A stretch of DNA of 20,149 nt, taken from contig CAYUVB010000027.1 of assembly GCA_964448055.1 (NCBI GenBank), positions 1 to 20,149 of the forward strand. Reading direction: 5' to 3'. The notes under the pieces are model-generated. The model worked only from the letters and a program-made list of their open reading frames with translations, did no database searches and was not told where the DNA came from. Origin of the DNA: WANQ01 sp964448055 (GTDB lineage: Archaea > Thermoproteota > Thermoprotei_A > Sulfolobales > WANQ01). The translations under genes and the position numbers were made by a program. This document shows positions 7,671 through 15,928 of the stretch, piece after piece; within the stretch, counting starts at the first letter, position 1, and the number at the start of each line of letters is the position of its first letter.

Positions 7671-9020
7671 TTACTTTAAGGTTCTTCTGTATTGCTCTAC
7701 AACTTCATCTACGTCTTTCTCTATAATCAGCTTTACTGGTTTCGTAGTATAGAGCCATTCTTCTAAGAAACTTCTTATCTTACTTCCACAAACCTCTACA
7801 AATGTTTCTATAAAGCTTTCTAGTGTAGCTGGCCGCTCATAATATTTTTCAAGGAATCTACGTATAGCTTTATAGAAACATTGATCACCCACTAATCTAT
7901 GCAAAACATATAGTAGTAACGCTCCAACAAGATATGATGCATCCGTTAAATAGTACCTACCGTAATCTGCGAGAGGAACCTCTAGTAACTTAGGCGTTTT
8001 CTTAACTAAGTCCTTTAACTTTTCACGAGCTTTTCTTAACCTTTTCTTAAACCACTTATCGCCTATGAATCTTCTCTCAGCTAATAGTTGAAAATAACTA
8101 GCAAATCCCTCATCTAAAAATCGTGAAGGAGGTTGCTCAGCTGATTGAGCATTCCATAAATGAGCTAACTCATGATAAACACCAACGTGGTAGGGAACGG
8201 CAAAACTCTTCCTTTCTAATAGCATACCCGTATAGTCTGCTTGAGAACCCCATGTTTCTGGTAACTCTATGATTGTGTACCCATTCCATCTAACCGGCTT
8301 TCCAAATAATTCCTTATAATATTTCAAACAATTCTTTAATGCATCTAGTATTCTAATGGCATATTCTTTATCCTCTGGCAGATAGAAAACCTTTAGATCA
8401 TTCTCTTTCTCCTCCAATACTTCAAACTTAGCTATAGCAATGTCTATCCTCCAGCTAGGAACCTTACTTACATATACATAGGTCTCATATTCATCCTTAA
8501 TTTTATGGTTAACTAACTTATCAACATTAGCTACTACGTAACCTTGAGGAACATCAACTTCAATTCTATACTTAAACCTTTGATTAATAACCGATGATAC
8601 TAGGTCGTGAAACTTTAAACCATTGACTAAGAGTATGGGGTAAGAGTAGGCATCTGTTCTTATAAAAGTATACTCGCCTATACAATCCTTAACATATGGG
8701 AAAACATTACTATAGTCCTTAATACTTCCCTCATAATCTATGGTCAACTCAATCCTTTTATCCTTCCTTGGAAGCTTATCATATATAATTTCTATAACAT
8801 TAACAATCAAGTCTCTTAAGTCACTTAAACTCTTTCTATACCACCTCCATTTATTGATACATTCACCCTTAACGTCAATCGGTTTGAGCCCATGATTAAG
8901 TATAAATCTTATTGTATCAATAGGTCTTCCACTATGATCAACTATGGTAACTCTAGATGACCCTCTTAGCCATCTATCATTTATGTTTAGCTTTAGCTTC
9001 AAAACGTACTCTGAAACCAT
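7671..9020 (-). CDS. M1-like zinc aminopeptidase (gluzincin)
   Basis: A zinc metallopeptidase of about 449 residues (458 if TTG 9047 is used; the numbering here follows that longer form). The motif HELAH (H292, E293, H296) is followed by the third ligand E313 in FLDEGFASYFQ, the M1/gluzincin layout. The spacer from HELAH to the Glu is 16 residues instead of the usual 18. The N-terminal ~220 residues form a beta-rich domain like the M1 saddle domain. A candidate catalytic Tyr lies in YYLTDASYLVGALLLYVLHRL. The GAMEN substrate motif is not recognisable: the equivalent region reads GSQADYTGM. It is shorter than classic M1 enzymes (600-900 aa), lacking most of the C-terminal domain. It starts 60-90 nt downstream of the DJ-1 gene, probably in the same operon. 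The substrate is probably peptides; aminopeptidase activity is inferred. Confidence 0.82.
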   Translation of the reverse strand: MVSEYVLKLKLNINDRWLRGSSRVTIVDHSGRPIDTIRFILNHGLKPIDVKGECINKWRWYRKSLSDLRDLIVNVIEIIYDKLPRKDKRIELTIDYEGSIKDYSNVFPYVKDCIGEYTFIRTDAYSYPILLVNGLKFHDLVSSVINQRFKYRIEVDVPQGYVVANVDKLVNHKIKDEYETYVYVSKVPSWRIDIAIAKFEVLEEKENDLKVFYLPEDKEYAIRILDALKNCLKYYKELFGKPVRWNGYTIIELPETWGSQADYTGMLLERKSFAVPYHVGVYHELAHLWNAQSAEQPPSRFLDEGFASYFQLLAERRFIGDKWFKKRLRKAREKLKDLVKKTPKLLEVPLADYGRYYLTDASYLVGALLLYVLHRLVGDQCFYKAIRRFLEKYYERPATLESFIETFVEVCGSKIRSFLEEWLYTTKPVKLIIEKDVDEVVEQYRRTLK

Positions 9021-9107
9021 ATAATTCAATTCACTACAAGAAATCAATTCTTACATCACCGCTCACAGAATGTATTAAGACCTTGTGGTTAAGATGGCAT
9101 AAGACAG

Positions 9108-9689
9108 TTATTGTTCTCTGTAACAATGGTATTCTATGTATTTAGCTATTTTGTTTCTCAACTCCTCTCCCAACAGTACTTCAACTAATTTTAATCCAAG
9201 GTCTATAGATGCAGTAATGCCTCCAGATGTGATCACGTTATCATCTATTACTACGCGTTTGTTAACGGGTATGGCACCGAGTTCCCTTAGCATGTTCATT
9301 CTTAAGTGATGTGTTGTTGCTTTCTTACCCTTTAGTATACCAGCTTTGGCAAGGATTAGTGAACCCGTACACACAGATGCAATTAACTTCTTCTGCTCAT
9401 AGAATCTCCTTATAGCCTTGAGTAGTTCTTCATCACTCAAGGCATTCTCAACAAAATCTCTACCACCGGGAATAACCAAGACTCTACATTCACTAAAATC
9501 CCTCATGAATCTATGGGACACTATAATTAGCCCATTTCTACACTTAACCTTGTCTTTGCCGCGAAATGTAACCACCATGACATCTACATAATGTTTGGAA
9601 ACCTTCCGGACGTCGGCAAGAACCTCGTAGACCCCGACGAAATCAAGTTCCTCAACACCGTCATCAACAAGTATGCAGACTTTAACCAT
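9108..9689 (-). CDS. DJ-1/PfpI family protein
   Basis: A 193-residue protein with the DJ-1/PfpI (class I glutamine amidotransferase-like) fold. The N-terminal strand MVKVCILVDDGVEELDFVG carries the conserved acidic residue (E13/E14). RVLVIPGGRDFV precedes the nucleophile elbow ASVCTGSLILAKAGILKGKK, with Cys at C107, followed by ATTHH and ITSGGITASIDLGL. The ACTGS-AGLL-GKKATTHW-like block and the SGGITA block place it closer to the ThiJ/isonitrile-hydratase-like and AraC-sensor branch than to the PfpI peptidases. Activities in the family range from hydratase to deglycase to chaperone, so no reaction is claimed. It overlaps the end of the upstream M20 gene by 8 nt, which indicates coupling within the operon. 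Confidence 0.87.
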   Translation of the reverse strand: MVKVCILVDDGVEELDFVGVYEVLADVRKVSKHYVDVMVVTFRGKDKVKCRNGLIIVSHRFMRDFSECRVLVIPGGRDFVENALSDEELLKAIRRFYEQKKLIASVCTGSLILAKAGILKGKKATTHHLRMNMLRELGAIPVNKRVVIDDNVITSGGITASIDLGLKLVEVLLGEELRNKIAKYIEYHCYREQ

Positions 9690-10955
9690 TACCTACACCA
9701 TACAAAGCCTTTATCATGAAGAGAGCTAAGGCTTTCATCCATTTAAATAACTTGCCAAGCTCTATATGTTCATTTGGCGCATGCGCTTGTGCAAGATCAC
9801 CAGGACCCCATGCAACCGCTGGCATACCTGCCTTTATGAAATACCTTATATTGAGGAACCCAGGGCATAGAACAGGCTTAGCCTCTACGTTAAGGACTTC
9901 ACGAACGCTTTCCTGTACCAGCCTTACTAGTTCATGATCTGGATCGATGTAGCTAGGCTCTATCCTAAGCAGGTTCTTAACATCGATAGCTACATCTGGA
10001 TTGTTCTTCCTAAACTCCTTGATTATGCTTATAATCTCCTTCTCTACGGTATCAATACCCTCTTCAGGTAGGACTCTACGGTCTATTGTGAACCATGCTT
10101 CACCAGGAACGATATTTACAGCATCGCAGCAGCCACACATACCGCCTAGGGCAATAGAAGCTCTATTACCTTCTACTGGATAGGCTTTGAATGTACTTAC
10201 TCTCTTCTCAACAACCTTCCTATACTCTATGAAACGAGTGGCTAGCTGAACCATCTTCTCAAAAGCGTTGATACCTAGATGTGGTAGTGTTGCATGTGCT
10301 TGTCTGCCTTTAACCCTTATTCTATACCATAGACAGCCCTTGTGAGCATGCCATATGTAGGTTAGAGATGTTGGTTCCGGCATAATCGTGTAGTTAACTC
10401 CTCGAAAAACCCTTTCTCAACTAGGTAACCGGCACCAGCAAGACCACCAGTCTCCTCGTCTGGCGTTATGGAGATTATTACCTCTCCACGTAGATCTAAG
10501 CTAAGCTCCTTAGCAAGTTCTTCAACAATCTTAACGGTGTAGATAGATGCTGCTATAGCCGACTTCATATCCGATGCTCCACGACCGTAGAGCTTCCCAT
10601 CTTCTATGACTGGTCTGAATGGATCTCTATTCCAACCGGAACCAGGAGGGACAACATCATAGTGTGTATGTATATGTATTCTCTTTCCTTCCTCACCAAA
10701 TCTTTTCAAACCGATAACATTAATCCTAGGCTCACTAGACTTACATGGAACTAGCTTATTTAATTCATTACTTGGAACCTCATGGACGTAAACATCGAAA
10801 TTTAGATCATTAAGTACTCTTTTTAAAATATTGGTACATTCAGTATAGTTAACACCAGGTGGGTTAATAGTAGGAATAGATACTAATTCTTTAGATAATT
10901 CAATTACGTTACCGCTATATGACTCGATATGTTTCTCTAATAATTTATAGCTCAT
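9682..10955 (-). pseudogene. M20 family (ArgE/DapE-type) deacylase/peptidase with a single frameshift
   Basis: Two overlapping ORFs form one ~425-residue M20 metallohydrolase. Part 1 (10955-10362) has the metal motifs IHIHTHYDVVP (H98, D100), GRGASDMKS (D129) and ITPDEETGG (E167, E168). Part 2 (to 9682) continues with TIMPEPTSLTYIWHAHKG (Glu ligand), the dimerisation or lid domain (RVKGRQAHATLPHLGINAFE) and the last ligand in QAHAPNEH. All expected metal and catalytic residues are present. The break is near codon 183, at a run of five T on the sense strand (10409-10405). One extra T would give EKGFFRGVNYTIMPEPTS and restore the frame. Family members hydrolyse N-acyl or dipeptide amides (acetylornithine, succinyl-diaminopimelate and others). 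The start is ATG 10955. It is first in an operon with the DJ-1 and M1-like genes. It could be a very recent mutation, a sequence error or a slippage-dependent gene. Confidence 0.82.
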
Positions 10956-11160
10956 GGAGAATCCCTATGTGTTCCTACTAACAATACCTTATTTCTAGGT
11001 TTGTCAGATAGTTTTAGGTAATTAGGTATTAGTACGTAAGGTTACATGTATAGTTTAGAGTGGAGGGACATTGGAAAGTCGTAGTCGTGGGTATTATTGT
11101 AGAATTCATCTTACCGTAGATATTTAGTGTGACTACATGACCTTGAAGATTGTTTGGAGT

Positions 11161-11901
11161 TTATATTCTCAATTCCTCTCTGAGCAAGGGTTTTATCTCA
11201 ATACCCAGTTTTGCAGCTGCCTCATACGCTATTGTATCGATGAACCCACCAATTATGAGTAGTTTAGGTTTTATACCATGAACTTTCTCATATAGTTTAC
11301 CTATCCTATATAGCTCTGATACATCACTCCTAGATACCCTGGATTTCACTTCTACTAGGATGTGTTCTTCGTCTTTAACTACAATGTCTACCTCTATTAT
11401 TGCCGGGTAACCATATACTATCCCTTCCTCGTCTCTATACACCCACCTCTCTACTTTAGCTACACCAAGGGTCTCTTCTACAACATACTTCATTGCTTCG
11501 CGGAAGCTCGCTTCCGTTAATATGCCAAATCTATGAGCAATAGCTATTATAGTTCTGTCAAGCTTTTCAAGTCTTTCTTCAACTTTAGTCATTCTTTTAA
11601 CTAGCTCCTGATACTGCTCCTCCAGTTTTTGTTGCCTCTCCTCTAGTCGAATAAATCTTTCCTCCAGTCTCTGTTGTCGTTCTTCTAATTTTTGTTGTCT
11701 TTCAGCTAGTTTCTCGAATTCCTCTTCAAGTCTAGTGAACCTCTCCTCAAGCTTAGTGAATCGTTCTTCTAGCTTAGTAATTCTATCTAGAATCTCCTTA
11801 AAACCAAGTAAACCCATTAAAGCATAACGAAACTCGCGGTCCTCCTCTATAGTCTTAAGTAATCTCTCCTTTTCTTCCCTCGTTAGAGACTCTATGGTCA
11901 T
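11161..11901 (-). CDS. coiled-coil PD-(D/E)XK nuclease-like protein (DUF3782-like)
   Basis: A 246-residue protein in three parts. Residues 1-40 are a helical cap. Residues 43-117 are a long coiled coil of near-identical heptads (KLEERFT, RLEEEFE, KLEERQQ, RLEERFI and so on). Residues 120-246 are an alpha/beta domain of PD-(D/E)XK type with IIEVDIVV (E170, D172) and ILVEVKSRV (E184, K186), the restriction-endonuclease-like metal site. This architecture is widespread in hyperthermophilic archaea (DUF3782 and related); the role is unknown, with DNA repair, recombination or defence all suggested. The start is ATG 11901. It stands alone, with 205 bp to the M20 gene and 173 bp to the TauE gene; I saw nothing convincing in those spacers. 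Confidence 0.82.
   Translation of the reverse strand: MTIESLTREEKERLLKTIEEDREFRYALMGLLGFKEILDRITKLEERFTKLEERFTRLEEEFEKLAERQQKLEERQQRLEERFIRLEERQQKLEEQYQELVKRMTKVEERLEKLDRTIIAIAHRFGILTEASFREAMKYVVEETLGVAKVERWVYRDEEGIVYGYPAIIEVDIVVKDEEHILVEVKSRVSRSDVSELYRIGKLYEKVHGIKPKLLIIGGFIDTIAYEAAAKLGIEIKPLLREELRI
11551..11775 (-). repeat. tandem 21-bp heptad-encoding repeats
   Basis: About ten degenerate copies of a 21-bp unit encode the seven-residue coiled-coil repeat (consensus K/R-LEER-x-x). Neighbouring copies differ mainly at synonymous and last-position bases, so copy number could change by slippage or unequal exchange without a frameshift, lengthening or shortening the coil by about 1 nm per unit. 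Confidence 0.75.
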
Positions 11902-12074
11902 AGCTGTACACCTATGACTAATTGTGTTTATTGATTAGGCATTTCATCTAATTACTCTACATTATTACTATGTCTGTAATCCGTAATAAAAGCTATTACG
12001 TGGGACATTACAAGTGTAGTAAAGACTTTGGTGTTCACATAGATACTCTCGTAGATTTATTTGATAGCTAAACT

Positions 12075-12845
12075 CTAGCTTGTTAGTCCTATTATCGCCT
12101 CTACTATGATTCTCGTGGTTGCTATGGCTATTATTAGTCCTATTATTCTCCTTAGGGTTTCTTTCTTTAATCCTAATGCTATTCTTGGCCCTATCCATCC
12201 ACCTATTATTGCTCCTATACTTAATGGTACTGCTATATTCCAGTCTACTACATTGTCTATTACGTGTCTTACTACTGAAGATAATGCTGAGGGTAGAATA
12301 CAAGCCATTGACAAGGATACTGCTAGATGTGGATCTAATCCTAATAGGTATATGAATACTGGCACATTTACTATTCCACCTCCTAGCCCTGATATACCCG
12401 CTACAATCCCTGCTACACTACCTGAAAACACACCTAATACATACATTCTATTGTTCATGGGTTTAGTATCACGTGTGCTTGAGGAACTTCGTGTTGATAT
12501 TATCATTCTTATACTTCCAGCTAGCAATATCACTCCTATAACTAAGACAAGTATCTTAGACGGTAATACCACTACTAAATATGCTCCCAAGTACGCTGTT
12601 AGTATCATTGGCGCGACTACCGACACATATAACTTGACTGGAAATTTCATTTTCCTAGAATAACGATAGGTGCTTACAACCGAGTTCACAAATACCATGA
12701 ATTTAGATGTTCCTACAACATATTGTAGTTGAACTCCCAAATAATATAGTGATGGTATGGCAAGGAATCCTCCTCCTAGTCCAGCCATTGAACCTAGTAG
12801 CGATGCTATAATACCTACTAGAAAGTATATTAATAGGCTTATCAT
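12075..12845 (-). CDS. TauE/SafE family membrane transporter
   Basis: A 256-residue integral membrane protein of the TauE/SafE (UPF0721) family, whose members export sulfite, sulfoacetate or other organosulfur anions. It shows the internal duplication of the family: GSMAGLGGGFLAIPSL in the first half and AGISGLGGGIVNVPVF in the second, each followed by three or more hydrophobic helices (7-8 TM in total). A polar linker (STRSSSSTRDTKPMNN, about 116-131) separates the halves. ATG 12845 follows an AAAAGG site. The gene lies 28 bp downstream of the gamma-glutamyltransferase gene, so the two are likely cotranscribed. This pairing hints at thiol or organosulfur breakdown with export of a sulfur anion, but the substrate is an inference. 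Confidence 0.88.
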   Translation of the reverse strand: MISLLIYFLVGIIASLLGSMAGLGGGFLAIPSLYYLGVQLQYVVGTSKFMVFVNSVVSTYRYSRKMKFPVKLYVSVVAPMILTAYLGAYLVVVLPSKILVLVIGVILLAGSIRMIISTRSSSSTRDTKPMNNRMYVLGVFSGSVAGIVAGISGLGGGIVNVPVFIYLLGLDPHLAVSLSMACILPSALSSVVRHVIDNVVDWNIAVPLSIGAIIGGWIGPRIALGLKKETLRRIIGLIIAIATTRIIVEAIIGLTS

Positions 12846-12873
12846 GGCTCATAGCCTTTTCTACTAGCTATGG

Positions 12874-14421
12874 TTATGGAAGACCTATTGGTATACCATC
12901 GCCACGTATGTCTGTATAGCCTGCTCTGACTCCCTCTTTAACCTCTACTATGGCTGCTACACCAAGTCTTGATGGGTAAGGCTTCTTCTTTAATACGTAA
13001 CCTCCTAGTCCACTAGTATTCAAGCCTTCCTCGTAGTCGACATTATTAGTCCATAAATACCATATGAACCTAGGGTACTCTATTGCTTCCTGAATGCTTA
13101 GCTCATAGTCTATTATATTAGTTAGTAGCTGTGCATGGAGTAGGGGTCTGAAGTGACCGCCTGATAAACCTATTGCTAATACTCTGTTGTCGTCTTCAAC
13201 TATCATTGCTGATAATGTATGCGTTGTTTTCTTTAATGGTTCAAGTCTGTTGACGTGATTCTCGTCAAGACTAAATGATGATGCACGGGAATTCAATGTT
13301 ATGTTAAATTTAGGCTCTGTTATATAGGAGCCAAACGGGTAGAATAGGCTCTGAATACCTGCTACAATCCATCCATCTTTATCGGCCACTGCGAAAAACG
13401 TGGTGTCACCATCCGGTCCATGTGTTTTCCTATAGTCTCTGAGTGCTTCTTTCCTCATTTCACCCTTCAACATCTCTATGAATTCACTACTAAGTAGGTA
13501 GTCTACAGATAACCCCATGTATCTTGGATCAGTAATGTATGAATCCCTAACCTTGTAAGCTATCTGAGCAGCCTTAAGGAATAGCTTTACACGTTCACTT
13601 GAATTCAGACCTATAGATCTTAGGTCATATTCTTCTAGAAGCTTTAACATATGTAGAGTTGTTATACCCTGAGTACTTGGTGGCATCTCGTATACTATTC
13701 TATCTCTATATCCAGTACTAATTGGTTCACCGAGACTTGCTCTATATCCTTTAAGATCCTCTAGTTCTAGTACTCCACCTCTACTCCTAACATAGTCTAC
13801 TATCTTCTCAGCTATTTCTCCCTCATAGAAGCTTCTAGGATCATCACCTATTAGTTTGAGTGCTTGGGCTAAACCCTTAAATGATACTAAGTTGCCTTCA
13901 CGTGGTATACCATTACGATAGTATGTTTCCCTGGAACCGGGATCAGCTGAAAGCTTGTCGTACAAGTCTTTAAGACTAAGTGCAAGACTATGTGTTACAA
14001 TGAATCCTTTATCAGCGATTCTGCTAGCCTGGTCAACTAGTTCGTGCCATTCAATTGTTCCCCATTTCTCCCACACAACCCTTAATCCATCAATCATACC
14101 TGGTACATTAATTGATAATGGGCCATGCATGGGCATAGAGGTATAGCCTAAACTTAACAGGAATTCCCGAGTAAGTTTTGAAGGAGCATAACCACTACCA
14201 TCAACAAAGTATACCTTACCATTAGGATCACGTATTAAAGCAAAGAAGTCACCACCAATACCACCGAGATGTGGTAGTGTTACAGCTAATACCAAGCTAG
14301 TCGCTACTGCAGCGTCAATACTATTACCTTTCTCAAGTATACGTGAGCCTATAAGTGATGCTAATGGATGCTCTGATGCTACAACACCAGACGTAGAATA
14401 GAATGGCTGCTTAAAGACCAT
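12874..14421 (-). CDS. ggt: gamma-glutamyltransferase
   Basis: A 515-residue Ntn-hydrolase of the gamma-glutamyltransferase family. These proteins self-cleave before a Thr that becomes the N-terminal nucleophile, then hydrolyse or transfer gamma-glutamyl groups. The N-terminal block (GVVASEHPLAS, GGNSIDAAVA-like KGNSIDAAVA, LPHLGGIGGDFF) is typical. The processing site is HGPDGDT340-T341-FFAVADKDG, with T340 the predicted nucleophile, and the Gly-rich oxyanion region is GLSGGHFRPLLHAQLL. No signal peptide is seen, so it is probably cytoplasmic. It resembles the archaeal and bacterial YwrD-like short GGTs. The start is ATG 14421 with AAGGG upstream. It is probably the first gene of an operon with the TauE transporter. 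The physiological substrate is unknown, because glutathione is generally absent in Crenarchaeota. Confidence 0.9.
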   Translation of the reverse strand: MVFKQPFYSTSGVVASEHPLASLIGSRILEKGNSIDAAVATSLVLAVTLPHLGGIGGDFFALIRDPNGKVYFVDGSGYAPSKLTREFLLSLGYTSMPMHGPLSINVPGMIDGLRVVWEKWGTIEWHELVDQASRIADKGFIVTHSLALSLKDLYDKLSADPGSRETYYRNGIPREGNLVSFKGLAQALKLIGDDPRSFYEGEIAEKIVDYVRSRGGVLELEDLKGYRASLGEPISTGYRDRIVYEMPPSTQGITTLHMLKLLEEYDLRSIGLNSSERVKLFLKAAQIAYKVRDSYITDPRYMGLSVDYLLSSEFIEMLKGEMRKEALRDYRKTHGPDGDTTFFAVADKDGWIVAGIQSLFYPFGSYITEPKFNITLNSRASSFSLDENHVNRLEPLKKTTHTLSAMIVEDDNRVLAIGLSGGHFRPLLHAQLLTNIIDYELSIQEAIEYPRFIWYLWTNNVDYEEGLNTSGLGGYVLKKKPYPSRLGVAAIVEVKEGVRAGYTDIRGDGIPIGLP

Positions 14422-14569
14422 CGCATAAACCCTTATAGGAGTACTGTATGCTAGGAACTAAAAATAGTTGTCCTTAAGGTATACTTGTTTTTATTTCTTC
14501 AAATATTTTCTATTAAAAATGTACAAAATTGTTAGGTAGGAAGTAGTATCTTACTGAGCTACTGCAAAG

Positions 14570-14579
14570 TATAAATATT
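14570..14579 (+). promoter_or_regulatory. TATA box of the GltD-like gene
   Basis: TATAAATATT with purine-rich bases before it (GCAAAG, possible BRE). It predicts a transcript start near 14600 and a ~50-nt leader before ATG 14652. It lies in the divergent 230-bp spacer between ggt and the flavoprotein gene. The leader contains a weak hairpin (GAGCA-ccata-TGCTC, 14620-14634) that I do not interpret. Confidence 0.5.
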
Positions 14580-14651
14580 AGACCCAGTGAGAGGGTACTT
14601 GAATCTAGTAAAACATCTTGAGCACCATATGCTCGACGGCCTGAGCTCTTA

Positions 14652-15737
14652 ATGAAAGGTGTATATGAGTTGAGATTTGCATTTATGTGTAAGGAGCCTC
14701 CATCAGTAGTTCCTGGTCGTGGTAAGCTTAAGGTTGCTATTGTTGGTGGAGGCCCTGCTGGCTTAAGTGCTGCAGGGTTCCTTGTATGTCAGGGTTATGA
14801 TGTATACGTCTTTGATAAACAACCTATTGCTGGAGGATTAATGTTATTCGCGATCCCAGAAGAAAGAATACCACCTGAGAGTGTTCTAGAGGGTATTGAA
14901 GAACTTAGGGATAAATTCAACGTAAACTTCATGGTTAAAACAAAGGTTTTCGGTGATACAAAACCACGTGAAGATGAAGGAGATAACCTTGTTGAAAGAG
15001 TTGTATCTCTCAAAGAACTAGTCGATAACTACGATGCCATATTACTAACTACTGGAACATGGTGTTCAAGGAAACTTAACTGTCCAGGAGAAGAAGGACC
15101 AGGTGTTATGTCTGCTCTTGAATTCTTATATGAGTTAAGGATATATGAAAAAGGATATACTTCTCACAAACCACATCTTGGTAACCGTGTAGTTGTTATA
15201 GGTGGAGGATTAAGTGCTGTTGACGCAGCACTAGAGGCTTTAAGACTTGGAGCAAAAGAAGTCGTAATGGCATACCGTAGAACAATTAAGCAGGCACCAG
15301 CAGGGGTATATGAGATTAAGAAACTTATTAATCGTGGAGTAAAATGGATAGAGCTAGTTTCACCGATAAAGATAGTACGTGAGAACGGCGAAGTTAAGGG
15401 AATAGAGTTACAGAAGATGAAGCTAGGAGAACCAGATGAAAGTGGTAGACCAAGACCAATACCAATACCTGGTAGTGAATTTGTACTTGAAGCAGATACA
15501 ATAATAGAAGCTATAGGAGAAATACCAACACCACCATTTGAAGACGAATACCTTGGCTTAAAAGCTGATAGAAGGGGGAGGATACAAGTAAATGAACATT
15601 TCCGTACAACTCATCCCAAGATATGGGCTGCCGGAGACGTTGTAACAGGTCCTAGCATGGTAGGATCGGCTGTAAGACAAGGTCTTTATGCCGCAAAAAG
15701 TATACATATATACCTTACGTCAAAGAAGTTGATATAA
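14652..15737 (+). CDS. GltD/NfnL-like FAD- and NAD(P)-binding oxidoreductase
   Basis: A 361-residue two-dinucleotide-fold flavoprotein. The FAD fold begins KVAIVGGGPAGLSAAG (28-42), followed by the GltD-family hallmark GGLMLFAIPEERIP (61-74). The NAD(P) fold is VVVIGGGLSAVDAALEA (180-196), and the distal FAD contact is KIWAAGDVVTG (323-333). It lacks the N-terminal 4Fe-4S domain of bacterial glutamate synthase small subunits, so an Fe-S partner is expected. The ferredoxin-type gene 173 bp downstream is the obvious candidate. Family members pass electrons between NAD(P)H and Fe-S proteins (glutamate synthase, Nfn bifurcation, sulfide dehydrogenase). Glutamate synthesis is unlikely here because no large subunit is nearby. 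The start is ATG 14652 without a clear SD. Confidence 0.85.
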   Translation: MKGVYELRFAFMCKEPPSVVPGRGKLKVAIVGGGPAGLSAAGFLVCQGYDVYVFDKQPIAGGLMLFAIPEERIPPESVLEGIEELRDKFNVNFMVKTKVFGDTKPREDEGDNLVERVVSLKELVDNYDAILLTTGTWCSRKLNCPGEEGPGVMSALEFLYELRIYEKGYTSHKPHLGNRVVVIGGGLSAVDAALEALRLGAKEVVMAYRRTIKQAPAGVYEIKKLINRGVKWIELVSPIKIVRENGEVKGIELQKMKLGEPDESGRPRPIPIPGSEFVLEADTIIEAIGEIPTPPFEDEYLGLKADRRGRIQVNEHFRTTHPKIWAAGDVVTGPSMVGSAVRQGLYAAKSIHIYLTSKKLI

Positions 15738-15864
15738 AGCTAATATAAGGTATAGTGCTAAAGATTAAATGATGTTTTTATAAGTATTAAATCCCACAGA
15801 CCTGTTCCTAAGATAACTATAAGTTATACAGAGTAATGGTTTCGATATAAGGGAGACTGTAAAG

Positions 15865-15873
15865 TATATATAT
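15865..15873 (+). promoter_or_regulatory. TATA box of the ferredoxin/antiporter operon
   Basis: TATATATAT lies in a 173-bp spacer. It predicts a transcript start near 15890-15895, shortly before the ferredoxin-type gene, so this operon may have its own promoter separate from the GltD-like gene. A T5 tract (GTTTTTAT) a little upstream, near 15775, could help end the previous transcript. Confidence 0.5.
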
Positions 15874-15928
15874 CTGTTATTTCGTCAGAATATACGGTAC
15901 CACGAAAACAGTGATGAGGCTAATAAAA

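Noticed and set aside
9716..10183. Plus-strand ORFs over the M20 gene
   Set aside because: Antisense shadows of the M20 coding sequence with no motif of their own.
11968..12663. Several ORFs (both strands) over the TauE gene
   Set aside because: They are frame shadows of the transporter, whose duplicated GLGGG motifs and hydrophobic helices are unmistakable.
14618..14636. Hairpin in the leader of the GltD-like gene as a riboswitch or attenuator
   Set aside because: Only a 5-7 bp stem with a 5-nt loop and no terminator or conserved aptamer features.
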